Shown in pieces: positions 33,553 to 42,043 of a stretch of DNA of 64,000 bases. The position numbers and the translations under genes were made by a program. The DNA comes from Mycolicibacterium neworleansense. GTDB lineage: Bacteria > Actinomycetota > Actinomycetes > Mycobacteriales > Mycobacteriaceae. The stretch spans positions 186,001-250,000 of the forward strand of contig NZ_CWKH01000002.1 of the NCBI RefSeq assembly GCF_001245615.1. Reading direction: 5' to 3'. The notes beneath the pieces are model-generated. The model was not told the origin of the DNA and did not search any database. It saw only the letters and a list, made by a program, of their open reading frames with translations. Numbering within the stretch: the stretch's first letter is position 1; each line of letters begins with the position of its first letter.

Positions 33553-35256
33553 GTGACCGCCATCAGCCACAAGACCATCCCCGCCGGAGTGACCATCGCC
33601 GCCACCGACGTCGACCTTCTCGTCGTCGGATCCGGTACCGGCCTGGCCGCAGCCCTGGCCGCCCACGAACAGGGGCTGTCCGTTCTCGTCGTCGAGAAGT
33701 CGTCGTACGTAGGTGGTTCGACGGCCCGATCCGGTGGCGCGCTGTGGCTACCGTCGAGCCCGGTGATCCAGGATTGTGGTGGGAACGACCCGGAGTCTCG
33801 GGCGCACACGTACCTGGAGGCGGTCGTGGCGGATTCCGCTCCGAAGGAGCGCTCCACGGCTTATCTGAAGAATCTGCCGGCAACGGTCGAGATGTTGCGC
33901 CGCACCACTCCCATGAAGCTGTTCTGGGCCAAGGAGTACTCCGACTATCACCCGGAAGCTCCGGGTGGATCGGCGGCAGGTCGCACCTGCGAATGCCGCC
34001 CTCTCGACACCAACATTCTCGGTGAATACCTTCCTGACCTGAGACCTGGCGTCATGGAAGTCAAGATTCCGATGCCGACCACAGGTGCCGACTACCGCTG
34101 GCTGAACCTGATGAGCCGGGTGCCGCGCAAGGGACTGCCCACTGTCGTCAAACGGCTCGCGCAGGGTCTGGGCGGACTGGCCCTCGGAAGACGGTACGCA
34201 GCCGGTGGTCAGGCATTGGCCGCGGGATTGTTCGCCGGGGCGATTCGCGCCAGGATCCCGATCTGGCTCGACACCGCACTGACCGAACTGGTCACCGATG
34301 GCAACCGAGTCAGCGGAGCGATCGTGGAACACGGTGGGCAGCGTTTCGTCGTCACCGCCCGGCGCGGGGTCGTGCTCGCCGCCGGCGGTTTCGATCATGA
34401 CATGGACATGCGGCGCAAATTCCAATCCGAATCCCTCGGAAGCAATTTCAGCCTGGGCGCGGAATCCAACACCGGCGACGCCATCCGACTCGGGCAGGAC
34501 GTCGGCGCCGACATCGCCTCGATGGATCAATCGTGGTGGTTTCCCGCCGTTGCCCCGTTGCCGGGAGCGGCCCCGGCCGTGATGCTCGCCGAGCGCTCGC
34601 TGCCGGGGTCGTTCATCGTCGACCAGAACGGTCAGCGGTTCGCCAACGAATCAGCGGATTACATGAGCTTCGGGCAACGCGTCTTGGATCTCGAGAAGGC
34701 CGGTACACCGGTGGAAGACATGTGGATCGTCTTCGATCAGCAATACCGCAACAGCTATGTCTTCGCCGCGGAGCTGTTTCCACGCATGCCCATTCCGCAG
34801 ACCTGGTATGACGCCGGAATCGCCGTCAAGTCAGACAGTTTCGACCAGCTCGCCATAAAGATGAAGGTTCCGGCCGACGAGTTCTCGGCGACCGTCACCC
34901 GATTCAACGAGAACGCTTATGCGGGTGAGGATCCCGACTTCGAGCGGGGCCGCAGCGCCTATGACCGTTACTACGGCGATCCCACGATCACTCCGAACCC
35001 TAACCTGCGCCCGCTGGTCAAAGGCCCGTTCTATGCGGTCAAGATGGTACTCAGCGACCTCGGTACGTGCGGCGGCCTGCGAGCCGACGACCATGCGCGC
35101 GTGCTTCGCGAAGACGGCACTGCCATCGGCGGGCTGTATGCGATCGGCAACACTGCTGCCAACGCCTTCGGACACACTTATCCCGGCGCCGGCGCGACCA
35201 TCGCACAGGGGCTGGTCTACGGCTACATCGCGGCTCGTGACGCGGCCGGAAAATAG
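33553..35256 (+). CDS. kstD: 3-Ketosteroid-delta1-dehydrogenase (KstD-like)
   Basis: About 567 residues, the usual KstD length. The N-terminal FAD motif is LLVVGSGTGLAAALAAHEQGLSVLVVEK, followed by SSYVGGSTARSGGALWLPSS. The C-terminal catalytic and FAD segment is GPFYAVKMVLSDLGTCGGLRADDHARVL and then GLYAIGNTAANAFGHTYPGAGATIAQGLVYGYIAA. These match KstD, which introduces the C1-C2 double bond in ring A. With the divergent KshA it forms the classical ring-opening pair. Start is uncertain: GTG at 33553 or TTG at 33523, which has AGGAGA 12 bases upstream. It converges with the PadR gene. Confidence 0.88.
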   Translation: MTAISHKTIPAGVTIAATDVDLLVVGSGTGLAAALAAHEQGLSVLVVEKSSYVGGSTARSGGALWLPSSPVIQDCGGNDPESRAHTYLEAVVADSAPKERSTAYLKNLPATVEMLRRTTPMKLFWAKEYSDYHPEAPGGSAAGRTCECRPLDTNILGEYLPDLRPGVMEVKIPMPTTGADYRWLNLMSRVPRKGLPTVVKRLAQGLGGLALGRRYAAGGQALAAGLFAGAIRARIPIWLDTALTELVTDGNRVSGAIVEHGGQRFVVTARRGVVLAAGGFDHDMDMRRKFQSESLGSNFSLGAESNTGDAIRLGQDVGADIASMDQSWWFPAVAPLPGAAPAVMLAERSLPGSFIVDQNGQRFANESADYMSFGQRVLDLEKAGTPVEDMWIVFDQQYRNSYVFAAELFPRMPIPQTWYDAGIAVKSDSFDQLAIKMKVPADEFSATVTRFNENAYAGEDPDFERGRSAYDRYYGDPTITPNPNLRPLVKGPFYAVKMVLSDLGTCGGLRADDHARVLREDGTAIGGLYAIGNTAANAFGHTYPGAGATIAQGLVYGYIAARDAAGK

Positions 35257-35286
35257 GCCGCAGACCGAAACACCAACGGGCAGAGG

Positions 35287-35952
35287 TCAGTCGACGTCTT
35301 CGGCGTCGGCTTTCCTCTCGATCTCATACCAGTACGCAGGATCTGGCCACGGGATCTTGGCGCCTTCACCCACTTTCGGGAAGTTGGCCTCAGCCTCGTC
35401 GAGATCTTTGATCAGCTGGAGCGTGAGTTCCCGCTCGGACGCGTAGTAGCGGACCGCCCAATCCAGCGCGATCTTGGCGTATGCCCACGCTGGATCAGCC
35501 GCGGACCAACGGGCTTCCTTGGCGGCGTCGCGTTGCATCCCGTCTACATAGGCAAGATGCTCATGAAGCATCTGCTTCAGCGTGGCGGGATCACTCAGGT
35601 GGCCCATGGTCACCCGCATGAGCGCTGGGTGCTTCAACGACGGGGGATCTGGCGGCGTCTCCCGCGCCCACTGCGTGACGGCGTCCAGGCCGGACTGGGT
35701 GATCTTGTACAGGCGGCGGTTTCGCGTGCCCGTGCCGTCCACCCGTGACGTCAGGTAACCCATCTTCTCCAGCTTCTTCAGATCGGAGTAGATCTGGCTG
35801 AAGGCCGGGCTGCCGTAGTAGAAACGCATACTCCAGCCGAGCCATTTGCGGATGTCGTAGCCGGAGAGTTCATGCTCGTACGACAGCAATCCGAGCAGCG
35901 CCCAGCTGTTGGCGCCCAGCGCCGGCTTGGCTGTCTGCTCGGGGTCATCCAT
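35287..35952 (-). CDS. PadR-family transcriptional regulator
   Basis: A 221-residue PadR protein. The N-terminal winged helix is WALLGLLSYEHELSGYDIRKWLGWSMRFYYGSPAFSQIYSDLKKLEKMGYLTSR (about residues 18-72). The C-terminal helical domain is of the Vir_act_alpha_C kind (HPALMRVTMGHLSDPATLKQMLHEHLAYVDGMQRDAA). It sits beside KstD and divergent from the flavin reductase gene. A PadR-type repressor controls the C-19 steroid cluster of M. smegmatis, as I recall it, so this protein is a good candidate for the local master regulator. ATG at 35952 is used; the extension to 36030 lacks family similarity. Confidence 0.85.
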   Translation of the reverse strand: MDDPEQTAKPALGANSWALLGLLSYEHELSGYDIRKWLGWSMRFYYGSPAFSQIYSDLKKLEKMGYLTSRVDGTGTRNRRLYKITQSGLDAVTQWARETPPDPPSLKHPALMRVTMGHLSDPATLKQMLHEHLAYVDGMQRDAAKEARWSAADPAWAYAKIALDWAVRYYASERELTLQLIKDLDEAEANFPKVGEGAKIPWPDPAYWYEIERKADAEDVD

Positions 35953-36079
35953 GGCCCAAGGGTAACAATCCAGGTCAGGCGACCGTTCTCGATGAACCGC
36001 TGGCCGGGAGACTACGTTGCCCAGGCCCACTCACCTCGACCAATCTGGTTGACGACACGAGATGAGGGAGACGCAATCG

Positions 36080-36616
36080 ATGGGACTTGAGAACACCGCC
36101 ACACTCAGCACGCCACCTAGACGACCGGGCCCCCAGGACATGCGCAACGTACTAGGGCACTTCTGCACCGGTATCGCCGTAATCACTGGTCAGCACGGAC
36201 AACGGCCAGTGGGCTTCACCTGCCAATCCATCACCTCGGTGTCGCTGGATCCGCCGTATGTGTCGTTCTGTCCCTCCCTCGGATCGTCGACCTGGCCGTT
36301 GATTCGCGCCAGCGGTCGAATGTGTATCAACATCCTGGCCGCCCATCAGGAGGCGATATGTGCGCAGTTCGCTCGTAGCGTCGAGGACAAATTCGCCGGA
36401 ATCGACTGGAGCCCGGCGACAAATGGGGCCCCTCGCTTGCACGGGACCCTGGCCACCATCGAAGCGGAACTCGAGTACGAGCACGGCGCCGGCGACCACA
36501 CCATCGTGGTCAGTCACGTCACGGCACTGGAAGCCCACGGTGGGATGCCGCTGCTCTTCTATCGCGGCGATTACGGGGGCTTGGCGGACCATCGGCTCGA
36601 TCCGATAACGGGGTAA
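36080..36616 (+). CDS. Flavin reductase component (HsaB-like, flavin reductase-like FMN-binding domain)
   Basis: A 178-residue split-barrel flavin reductase. The characteristic pattern is RNVLGHFCTGIAVITGQHGQRPVGFTCQSITSVSLDPPYVSFCPSLGSSTWPLIRASGRMCINIL. It ends in HTIVVSHVTALEAHGGMPLLFYRGDYGGL, as in HsaB and other small reductases that supply reduced flavin to HsaA-type oxygenases. It is therefore the probable partner of the HsaA-like protein at 163, although 35 kb away. ATG at 36080 has AGGGAG 9 bases upstream; ATG 36062 is a weaker option. It forms an operon with the thioesterase gene. Confidence 0.86.
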   Translation: MGLENTATLSTPPRRPGPQDMRNVLGHFCTGIAVITGQHGQRPVGFTCQSITSVSLDPPYVSFCPSLGSSTWPLIRASGRMCINILAAHQEAICAQFARSVEDKFAGIDWSPATNGAPRLHGTLATIEAELEYEHGAGDHTIVVSHVTALEAHGGMPLLFYRGDYGGLADHRLDPITG

Positions 36617-36622
36617 GGCGCC

Positions 36623-37225
36623 ATGTCTGTAACGAGCGAAACCGAGGTTCCGGAAGCGCTTTACGCGTCCCTCACCGAATCTGTTCGCCGCCTGGTCGAT
36701 GCGACCATCCGCAGCCAGGCCGACCTAGAGGCCGTCGCGTCCGCGAAGGCGAAGATCGATGCGGCGGCCGATGAACTCAGCCAGTCGCTGATCCCAGGTT
36801 CTTTCGGTATCCAACCAGCTGCCGACGGACGCTCCCTCGCATGGGGCAACGCAGTCATCGGGCTGCGCAATGCGCTGGCACCCCCGCTGGTGGTCCACCA
36901 CGAGTCCGACGGCCGGGTCTGGGCAGAGGTAACCCTGGGCGCCGCCTACGAAGGACCCGCAGGCCACGTGCACGGGGGAATCTGTGCCCTCCTCCTCGAC
37001 CATGTCCTCGGCGCCACCGCGCATCAGCCAGGCCGGCCGGCGGTTACCGGGACTCTCACGCTTCGCTACGAGGCCGGAACCCGACTCGGCCCCGTCCACG
37101 CCGAGGCGCGCATCGACCGAGTGGAAGGAGTGAAGACCTTCGCCGTCGGCCACCTGTCCACCTCGGACGGCGTCACGGTACGGGCTGAAGGTGTCTTCTT
37201 TCATCCACGCCCCGCTGCCGGATAG
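36623..37225 (+). CDS. Hotdog-fold thioesterase (PaaI-like)
   Basis: A 200-residue protein. The first 60 residues are helical (LTESVRRLVDATIRSQADLEAVASAKAKIDAAADELSQSL). The remainder is a hotdog domain with the central helix motif GPAGHVHGGICALLLDHVLG (about residues 112-131), followed by TGTLTLRYEAGTRLGPVHAEARI. This layout is that of PaaI/YbgC-type acyl-CoA thioesterases common in actinobacterial steroid and fatty-acid loci. It starts 6 bases after the flavin reductase stop with TAAGG in between, so both are co-transcribed. It may release CoA from dead-end intermediates. Confidence 0.83.
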   Translation: MSVTSETEVPEALYASLTESVRRLVDATIRSQADLEAVASAKAKIDAAADELSQSLIPGSFGIQPAADGRSLAWGNAVIGLRNALAPPLVVHHESDGRVWAEVTLGAAYEGPAGHVHGGICALLLDHVLGATAHQPGRPAVTGTLTLRYEAGTRLGPVHAEARIDRVEGVKTFAVGHLSTSDGVTVRAEGVFFHPRPAAG

Positions 37226-37249
37226 CAGTCACGGCACTACGATCGCGGA

Positions 37250-38485
37250 GTGACCACGCCCGGCGGGCTGCAGCGCAGGCTCGGGACAACTGACGCCGTC
37301 GTGATCGGCCTGGGATCCATGGTGGGTGCAGGCATTTTCGCCGCCCTGGCCCCGGCGGCAGCGGCCGCCGGAACCGGACTGCTCATCGGCCTGGCCGTGG
37401 CCGCCGTCGTCGCCTACTGCAATGCCACATCGTCGGCGCGGCTGGCCGCGCGCTACCCGCAATCGGGCGGGACCTACGTATACGGGCGTGAACGGCTCGG
37501 CGAATTCTGGGGTTACACCGCCGGGTGGAGTTTCATCGTCGGCAAGACCGCGTCGTGTGCGGCGATGGCACTGACGGTCGGGGTGTATGTGTGGCCGCAG
37601 TGGGCGCATGCCGTGGCGGTGGCCGCGGTGGTGGCGTTGACGGCGGTGAACTACGCCGGAATCCAGAAGTCGGCGTTGCTGACCCGGATCATCGTGGCGT
37701 GCGTGCTGGCGGTGCTGGCCGCGGTGGTGGTGATCATCGCCGGTTCCGGCGCCGCCGACCCGGCCCGTTTGGAGATCGGTGACGACGTCGGCGTCGGCGG
37801 TGTGCTGCAGGCCGCCGGGCTGCTGTTCTTCGCGTTCGCCGGGTATGCCCGGATCGCCACATTGGGTGAGGAAGTCCGCGACCCGGCCCGCACCATTCCG
37901 CGCGCGATCCCGATCGCGCTGGGTATCGCACTGGTGGTGTACGCGGTGGTGGCGGTCGCGGTGCTCGCCGTGCTCGGTGGCTCCGGGCTGGCAGCCGCAC
38001 CGGCGCCGCTGGCCGATGCGGTCACGGCCGCCGGCGCTTCGCAGTGGCAGCCGGTGGTGCGCGCGGGGGCCGCGGTGGCGGCACTGGGCTCACTGCTGGC
38101 CCTGATCCTCGGGGTATCGCGCACGACGCTGGCCATGGCCCGCGACCATCACCTACCGCACTGGCTGTCCGCGGTGCATCCGCGCTTTGCCGTGCCGCAC
38201 CGGGCCGAGGTGCTGGTCGGCATCGTAGTGGCAGCACTGGCCGCGGTGGCGGATCTTCGTGGGGCGATCGGGTTTTCGTCGTTCGCGGTGCTGTTGTACT
38301 ACGCGATCGCGAACGTGTCGGCCTGGACGCTGGAGCCCCAGAACCGGTGGCGCCGCGCGATCCCGGCCGTCGGTCTCATCGGCTGCCTGGTGCTGGCCTT
38401 CTCCCTACCCCTCACCTCGGTGCTCGCCGGCCTGGCGGTGGTTGCGGTCGGTGCGGTCATCTACGCCGTGAGGTCGTACACGTAG
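37250..38485 (+). CDS. APC-superfamily amino acid permease
   Basis: A 411-residue membrane protein with about 11-12 hydrophobic helices. TM1 has the broken-helix substrate motif VVIGLGSMVGAGIFAALAP (about residues 17-35), and the loop EEVRDPARTIPRAIPIAL follows TM6, both hallmarks of amino acid/polyamine/organocation transporters. The long Ala/Val-rich helices are typical of mycobacterial members. Start is GTG at 37250, following CGGA. It begins the more ordinary region of the window; substrate is not predictable. Its last 25 bases overlap the convergent EthD-like gene. Confidence 0.85.
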   Translation: MTTPGGLQRRLGTTDAVVIGLGSMVGAGIFAALAPAAAAAGTGLLIGLAVAAVVAYCNATSSARLAARYPQSGGTYVYGRERLGEFWGYTAGWSFIVGKTASCAAMALTVGVYVWPQWAHAVAVAAVVALTAVNYAGIQKSALLTRIIVACVLAVLAAVVVIIAGSGAADPARLEIGDDVGVGGVLQAAGLLFFAFAGYARIATLGEEVRDPARTIPRAIPIALGIALVVYAVVAVAVLAVLGGSGLAAAPAPLADAVTAAGASQWQPVVRAGAAVAALGSLLALILGVSRTTLAMARDHHLPHWLSAVHPRFAVPHRAEVLVGIVVAALAAVADLRGAIGFSSFAVLLYYAIANVSAWTLEPQNRWRRAIPAVGLIGCLVLAFSLPLTSVLAGLAVVAVGAVIYAVRSYT

Positions 38486-39132
38486 CGACTGGTCGGCACG
38501 GAGTCCAGGTTCTTGTGCGCGCCGAACCGGGTGACGCTCTCGATCATCAGGGTGAGACGCCGCCGTAGCTCAGCATCGTCGCCACCGCTGCCGTAGAAGG
38601 CGTGCATATCGGTCATGGCCGCCATCGGGAACAGTTCCTCGACCACGGCGTCCACCCGGTCATCCCCGAGAATCGTTCGCAGGACCCGATTCTGGGTGTA
38701 ACCGAAGGTCGCCTGGGTCTCGATGGCCACATCGGTGTGCAGCCCCTGCCAAATCTGCAACCACTGTGCGGCGTCCAGTTCCGGTGGGATTCGCAGGAAC
38801 CCGATCTGGGCGAGGGCCGGGGTACGGACACCGTCGGCCGTATCCGGCGGAACCAGCGGAGTCCGTTCCTCGACCTCCCAGCCCGCGCACCGCTCGGACA
38901 GGCCGGACAACACCGCCGAGATGTCACCGGGCTCTGCGTCGGTCCAGACGGTCACCACCGCAGGAACGGGGGTGTCGAAGGTCGTGATGCGCAGCGTAGC
39001 CGGCGCGACGTCGGCGTCGTCCACGTTGACCTGCAGCCTGCTCGCGCCTGCGGCCCGCATGGCCTGGTGGAACTCCGGATTGCGCAGGGCGGAGTCGAGC
39101 CCCGAGCCCCATAGGGCGTAGATGAACTTCAC
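38461..39132 (-). CDS. EthD-domain protein
   Basis: A 223-residue protein. The C-terminal half, PPELDAAQWLQIWQGLHTDVAIETQATFGYTQNRVLRTI, resembles EthD dimeric ferredoxin-fold proteins, where H-x-x-V/A-x-x-x-x-x-Y/F residues are conserved. The N-terminal half repeats the same fold more weakly (FIYALWG, then VPAVVTVWTD). EthD proteins accompany cytochrome P450 or aromatic catabolic systems; some are decarboxylases or cyclases. Start is GTG at 39132, 11 bases after the SnoaL-like stop, so the two genes form an operon. The gap contains a copy of the CTAGARTGAATTTCAG motif. Confidence 0.65.
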   Translation of the reverse strand: MKFIYALWGSGLDSALRNPEFHQAMRAAGASRLQVNVDDADVAPATLRITTFDTPVPAVVTVWTDAEPGDISAVLSGLSERCAGWEVEERTPLVPPDTADGVRTPALAQIGFLRIPPELDAAQWLQIWQGLHTDVAIETQATFGYTQNRVLRTILGDDRVDAVVEELFPMAAMTDMHAFYGSGGDDAELRRRLTLMIESVTRFGAHKNLDSVPTSRYVYDLTA

Positions 39133-39147
39133 TAGAGTGAATTTCAG
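39132..39147. promoter_or_regulatory. CTAGAGTGAATTTCAG motif, copy 1
   Basis: A 16-base string at the junction of the SnoaL-like and EthD-like genes. It differs in one base from the copy at 39638-39653 upstream of the SnoaL-like gene. TGAATTTCA within it is a near-palindrome. Two near-identical copies at both transcription-relevant gaps of one operon argue for a regulator site. Confidence 0.42.
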
Positions 39148-39617
39148 GCGTGTTTCATGGCCGGCGGCTCACTGAGCATGACCCCGCCGGCCTTCAACCA
39201 GGCGCCGATCGTGCGGGGTGCGTCGCGGTTGGGGTTGTAGACGTCCTCTTCGCTGGAGAACAAGTTGTCCCCGGCATAGACGAGCCGGGTGACGTTGGGG
39301 AAGCCGAACTCCGTCCCGGGCTCGCTCGGGTGGTCGAGGACATTCAGGATCTCCATCACGATCGCGCCGTTTTCCTCGTCAAAGGCCACCCAGGTGTGCG
39401 GGAAGCGCATGTGCGGGAACGGCGTCATGGTCTCGGTGATCCAGCGCCGCACCGCCTCGCGACCCTCGAAGACACCGTAGGCGTGCTCGACGTAGGTGAC
39501 GTCCTCGGTGAACAGGTCCGCGAACGGCGCCCAGTCGCCCGTCTTCGAACAGACCTCCACCGTCTTCGTGTAGTGGTCGAGCGCGCTGGACAACTCTTCA
39601 CGGGTGAATCTCGGCAT
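39144..39617 (-). CDS. SnoaL-like (NTF2-fold) protein
   Basis: A 157-residue protein of the SnoaL-like/NTF2 fold. It has TGDWAPFADLFTEDVTYVEHAYGVFEGREAVRRWITETM (about residues 26-65) and FPHTWVAFDEENGAIVMEILNVLDHPSEPGTEFGFPNVTRLVYAGDNLFSSEEDVYNP. The His in HAYG and the buried acidic residues could form a catalytic pocket, but no activity is assigned. GAGAGG lies 7 bases before the ATG. It leads an operon with the EthD-like gene and is divergent from a TetR regulator, with motif copies in the 107-base gap. Confidence 0.75.
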   Translation of the reverse strand: MPRFTREELSSALDHYTKTVEVCSKTGDWAPFADLFTEDVTYVEHAYGVFEGREAVRRWITETMTPFPHMRFPHTWVAFDEENGAIVMEILNVLDHPSEPGTEFGFPNVTRLVYAGDNLFSSEEDVYNPNRDAPRTIGAWLKAGGVMLSEPPAMKHA

Positions 39618-39637
39618 GCCGAACCTCTCTCGCAGAA

Positions 39638-39653
39638 CTAGAATGAATTTCAG
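39638..39653. promoter_or_regulatory. CTAGAATGAATTTCAG motif, copy 2 (likely TetR operator)
   Basis: In the divergent SnoaL/TetR gap. With its flanks it reads AACTAGAA-TGAA-TTTCAGTT, an imperfect dyad with 8-base arms agreeing at six positions. It is 15 of 16 identical to copy 1 at 39132. The best explanation is a binding site for the TetR protein encoded at 39725. Confidence 0.5.
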
Positions 39654-39688
39654 TTTTGAGCGACGTTACAGGCCAACCGGACTGTGAT

Positions 39689-39704
39689 CTAGGGTGAATT
39701 CGCC
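39689..39704. promoter_or_regulatory. CTAGGGTGAATTCGCC motif, copy 3 (degenerate)
   Basis: A third, weaker copy lies about 20 bases before the TetR start. It keeps CTAG-GTGAATT but loses the right arm. It could be a second half-site for autoregulation. Confidence 0.3.
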
Positions 39705-39724
39705 ATCGACAGGGAGAAGTAGCG

Positions 39725-40327
39725 TTGCCGAGGATCGGGGAACCACGCCCTGCCGCCGAGCCCAGCTCGGAACTCCAGCAGGAGCGGCGAGAGGCGATCC
39801 TGCGCGCAGCCGCGGTACTGGGCGCCCTGCGGCCGGTCGACCAGGTCCAGATGCAGGAGGTCGCGAAGTCGGCCGGCGTGGCCCTGGGCACGCTGTACCG
39901 GTACTTCCCCTCCAAGACGCACCTGTTCTTGGCCGTGATGGCAGACCGGGTCGCGGGCATGCAGGAGGGCATCCACCGCCGGGCCACCCCGTCAGGGACG
40001 GCGGCCGACCGGGTCTTCGACGTACTGATGCGGGCCACGCGCACGATGCTGCGCCAACCCCACCTGAGCGCCACAATGCTCAACGCACTCAACGCCGCCG
40101 ATGGGACGGTGGTCGCCGAGGTGGGCCGGATCGATCAGCTGGTGCGCGCGATGCTGCTGGACGCTTCAGGCGTGAATGACCCTAGCCCCCAACAGGTCTC
40201 GCTGGTACGCCTGGTCCAGCAGACCTGGCACGGCATCCTGCAGTCCAGCCTCAACGGGCGGATGTCGGCCGCCGAGGCTCAGTACAGCCTCAAGACGGCC
40301 TGCACGCTGCTGCTCGCGCCGTTGTGA
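39725..40327 (+). CDS. TetR-family transcriptional regulator
   Basis: A 200-residue TetR protein with helix-turn-helix VQMQEVAKSAGVALGTLYRYFPSKTHLFLAVMADR (about residues 41-75). The N-terminal block RREAILRAAAVLGALRPVDQVQMQEVAKSAGVALGTLYRYFPSK resembles KstR-type regulators; the ligand domain is LMRATRTMLRQPHLSATMLNALNAADGTVVAEV. Start is TTG at 39725 with GGGAG about 9 bases upstream and no ATG or GTG nearby. It probably represses the divergent SnoaL-EthD operon through the CTAGARTGAATTTCAG sites. Confidence 0.83.
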   Translation: MPRIGEPRPAAEPSSELQQERREAILRAAAVLGALRPVDQVQMQEVAKSAGVALGTLYRYFPSKTHLFLAVMADRVAGMQEGIHRRATPSGTAADRVFDVLMRATRTMLRQPHLSATMLNALNAADGTVVAEVGRIDQLVRAMLLDASGVNDPSPQQVSLVRLVQQTWHGILQSSLNGRMSAAEAQYSLKTACTLLLAPL

Positions 40328-40333
40328 GCAGCC

Positions 40334-42025
40334 CTACTCGCCCTGACGGTTTCGGAACGCTTCGACCGCGGTCGGCAGGGTGGGAAAGATCCGGTCGACA
40401 CCGACCCGGTCGAGAAAGCCCGCCGCCACCAGGTCATCACGCAGATCCGACTTGACCCGGGCCATCGCGAACACCATGCCACGGGCAGTCAGATCGCGGC
40501 GTAGCTGCTCGAGCGCGTCGACCGCAGTCAGATCCGGATCCACCTGAGCCTCGGCGTTGAGCACGAACCATTCGACCGGACCGTCGGCCTCCTCGACAGC
40601 GGCCAGGGCGCGTTGACGGAAATCCTCGGCGTTGGCGAAGAACAGCGGAGCGTCGTAGCGGTAGACGACCAGCCCCGGAACCGCCTCGGCGTCCGGATAG
40701 TCGTCGACGTCGTGCATCCCGGCGATCCCGGGGACATAGCCGAGCACACTGTCATGCGGACGGGCTATCCGCCGCAGCGCGTCCATCAGTGACAGCGCGA
40801 TCGCCACGAGCACTCCGTACAGCACGCCGATGCCCAGCACCGCGACCGTGGTGGCCACCGCCAGGATCAGCTCGCTGCGGCGGAACCGGGCCAGCCGCCG
40901 GAACTCCGCCACGTCGATCAGCCGCAGCGCGGCGTAGACCACGAGAGCGCCCAGCGCGGCCATAGGGAAATTTTCCAGCAGGTCGCGCCCGGCAAGCATC
41001 ACCAACAACACCGTCGCGAGCATCACCAGCGAGTACAGCTGCGTGCGGCTGCCCACGGTGTCGCCGAGCGCCGTACGGCTACCGCTGGAACTGACCGGAA
41101 AGCCCTGCGTGACACCTGTTGTCAGGTTGCACACACCCAAGGCGCGCAGTTCGGCGTTGGCGTCGATGGCCTCTCCCTTGCGCGCCGCGAAGGTGCGCGC
41201 CGTCAGGGCGTTGTCGGAGAACGCCACGACCGCGATACCGACGGCGGGGATCACCAGGCCGATCAGCTCCGTCATCGCCACCGGCGGAAGGCCGGGTTCG
41301 GGTAAACCCGCCGGGATGGCCCCGACCACCCGAATACCTTTGTTCTGCAACGAGAAAAGCCACACCACCGCCGTCGCGGCCAGCACCGCCACCAGCGGCC
41401 CGGGGAACCGCGGAGCGATCCGGTGCAGCACCAGCAGCAGCACCAGCACCGTGGCCGACAAGATCACCGTCGGCACGTGCAACGACGGCAGTTCCATGAC
41501 GAAAGAACGGACCTGGTCGATGAACTCGTCCCCGGTGACATTCTCACCGGTGACCTTGCCCAGCTGGCCGCTGATCATGATGACCGCCACCCCGGTCATG
41601 TAGCCGACCAGGACCGGACGTGACAGCAGGTCGGCGAGGAACCCCAGCCGGCACAGACCGGCCGCCAGGCAGATCGCCCCTACCAGCAGCGCCAGCACCG
41701 CTGACATCGCGGCGTAGCGAGCCGGGTCCACGATGGTCAGTGGAGCCAACGCGGTGGCCGTCATGAGCGCCGTGGTGGATTCCGGCCCGACCGACAGTTG
41801 CCGCGACGAGCCCAGCACGGCATAGACCGCCATCGGCACCAGCGCGGCCCACAACCCCGCGACCGGCGGCAGGCCTGCCACCGTCGCGTAGGCCATCACC
41901 TGCGGCACCAGGTATGCCGCGACCGTCACTCCGGCCAGCATGTCCCCGCGCAGCCAGGACCGCTGGTAGCCGGTGAACTGCGCCAGACCGGGGACCCACA
42001 TTTGGCGTGCGCGACCAACGCTCAT
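40334..42025 (-). CDS. SulP-family anion (sulfate) transporter with STAS domain
   Basis: A 563-residue transporter. The membrane part begins GDMLAGVTVAAYLVPQVMAYATVAGLPPVAGLWAALVPMAVYAVLGSSRQLSVGPESTTALM (about residues 28-90), the SulP signature region. Hydrophobic helices continue to about residue 420. The cytoplasmic STAS domain (about 440-555) contains PGLVVYRYDAPLFFANAEDFRQR and GMVFAMARVKSDLRDDL. It resembles mycobacterial Rv1739c-type sulfate/anion permeases. Only 18 bases separate its ATG from the divergent permease start, so one of the two starts is probably further inside the gene or the transcripts are leaderless. Confidence 0.87.
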   Translation of the reverse strand: MSVGRARQMWVPGLAQFTGYQRSWLRGDMLAGVTVAAYLVPQVMAYATVAGLPPVAGLWAALVPMAVYAVLGSSRQLSVGPESTTALMTATALAPLTIVDPARYAAMSAVLALLVGAICLAAGLCRLGFLADLLSRPVLVGYMTGVAVIMISGQLGKVTGENVTGDEFIDQVRSFVMELPSLHVPTVILSATVLVLLLVLHRIAPRFPGPLVAVLAATAVVWLFSLQNKGIRVVGAIPAGLPEPGLPPVAMTELIGLVIPAVGIAVVAFSDNALTARTFAARKGEAIDANAELRALGVCNLTTGVTQGFPVSSSGSRTALGDTVGSRTQLYSLVMLATVLLVMLAGRDLLENFPMAALGALVVYAALRLIDVAEFRRLARFRRSELILAVATTVAVLGIGVLYGVLVAIALSLMDALRRIARPHDSVLGYVPGIAGMHDVDDYPDAEAVPGLVVYRYDAPLFFANAEDFRQRALAAVEEADGPVEWFVLNAEAQVDPDLTAVDALEQLRRDLTARGMVFAMARVKSDLRDDLVAAGFLDRVGVDRIFPTLPTAVEAFRNRQGE

Positions 42026-42043
42026 GGTGTTCAGTCAACACTC

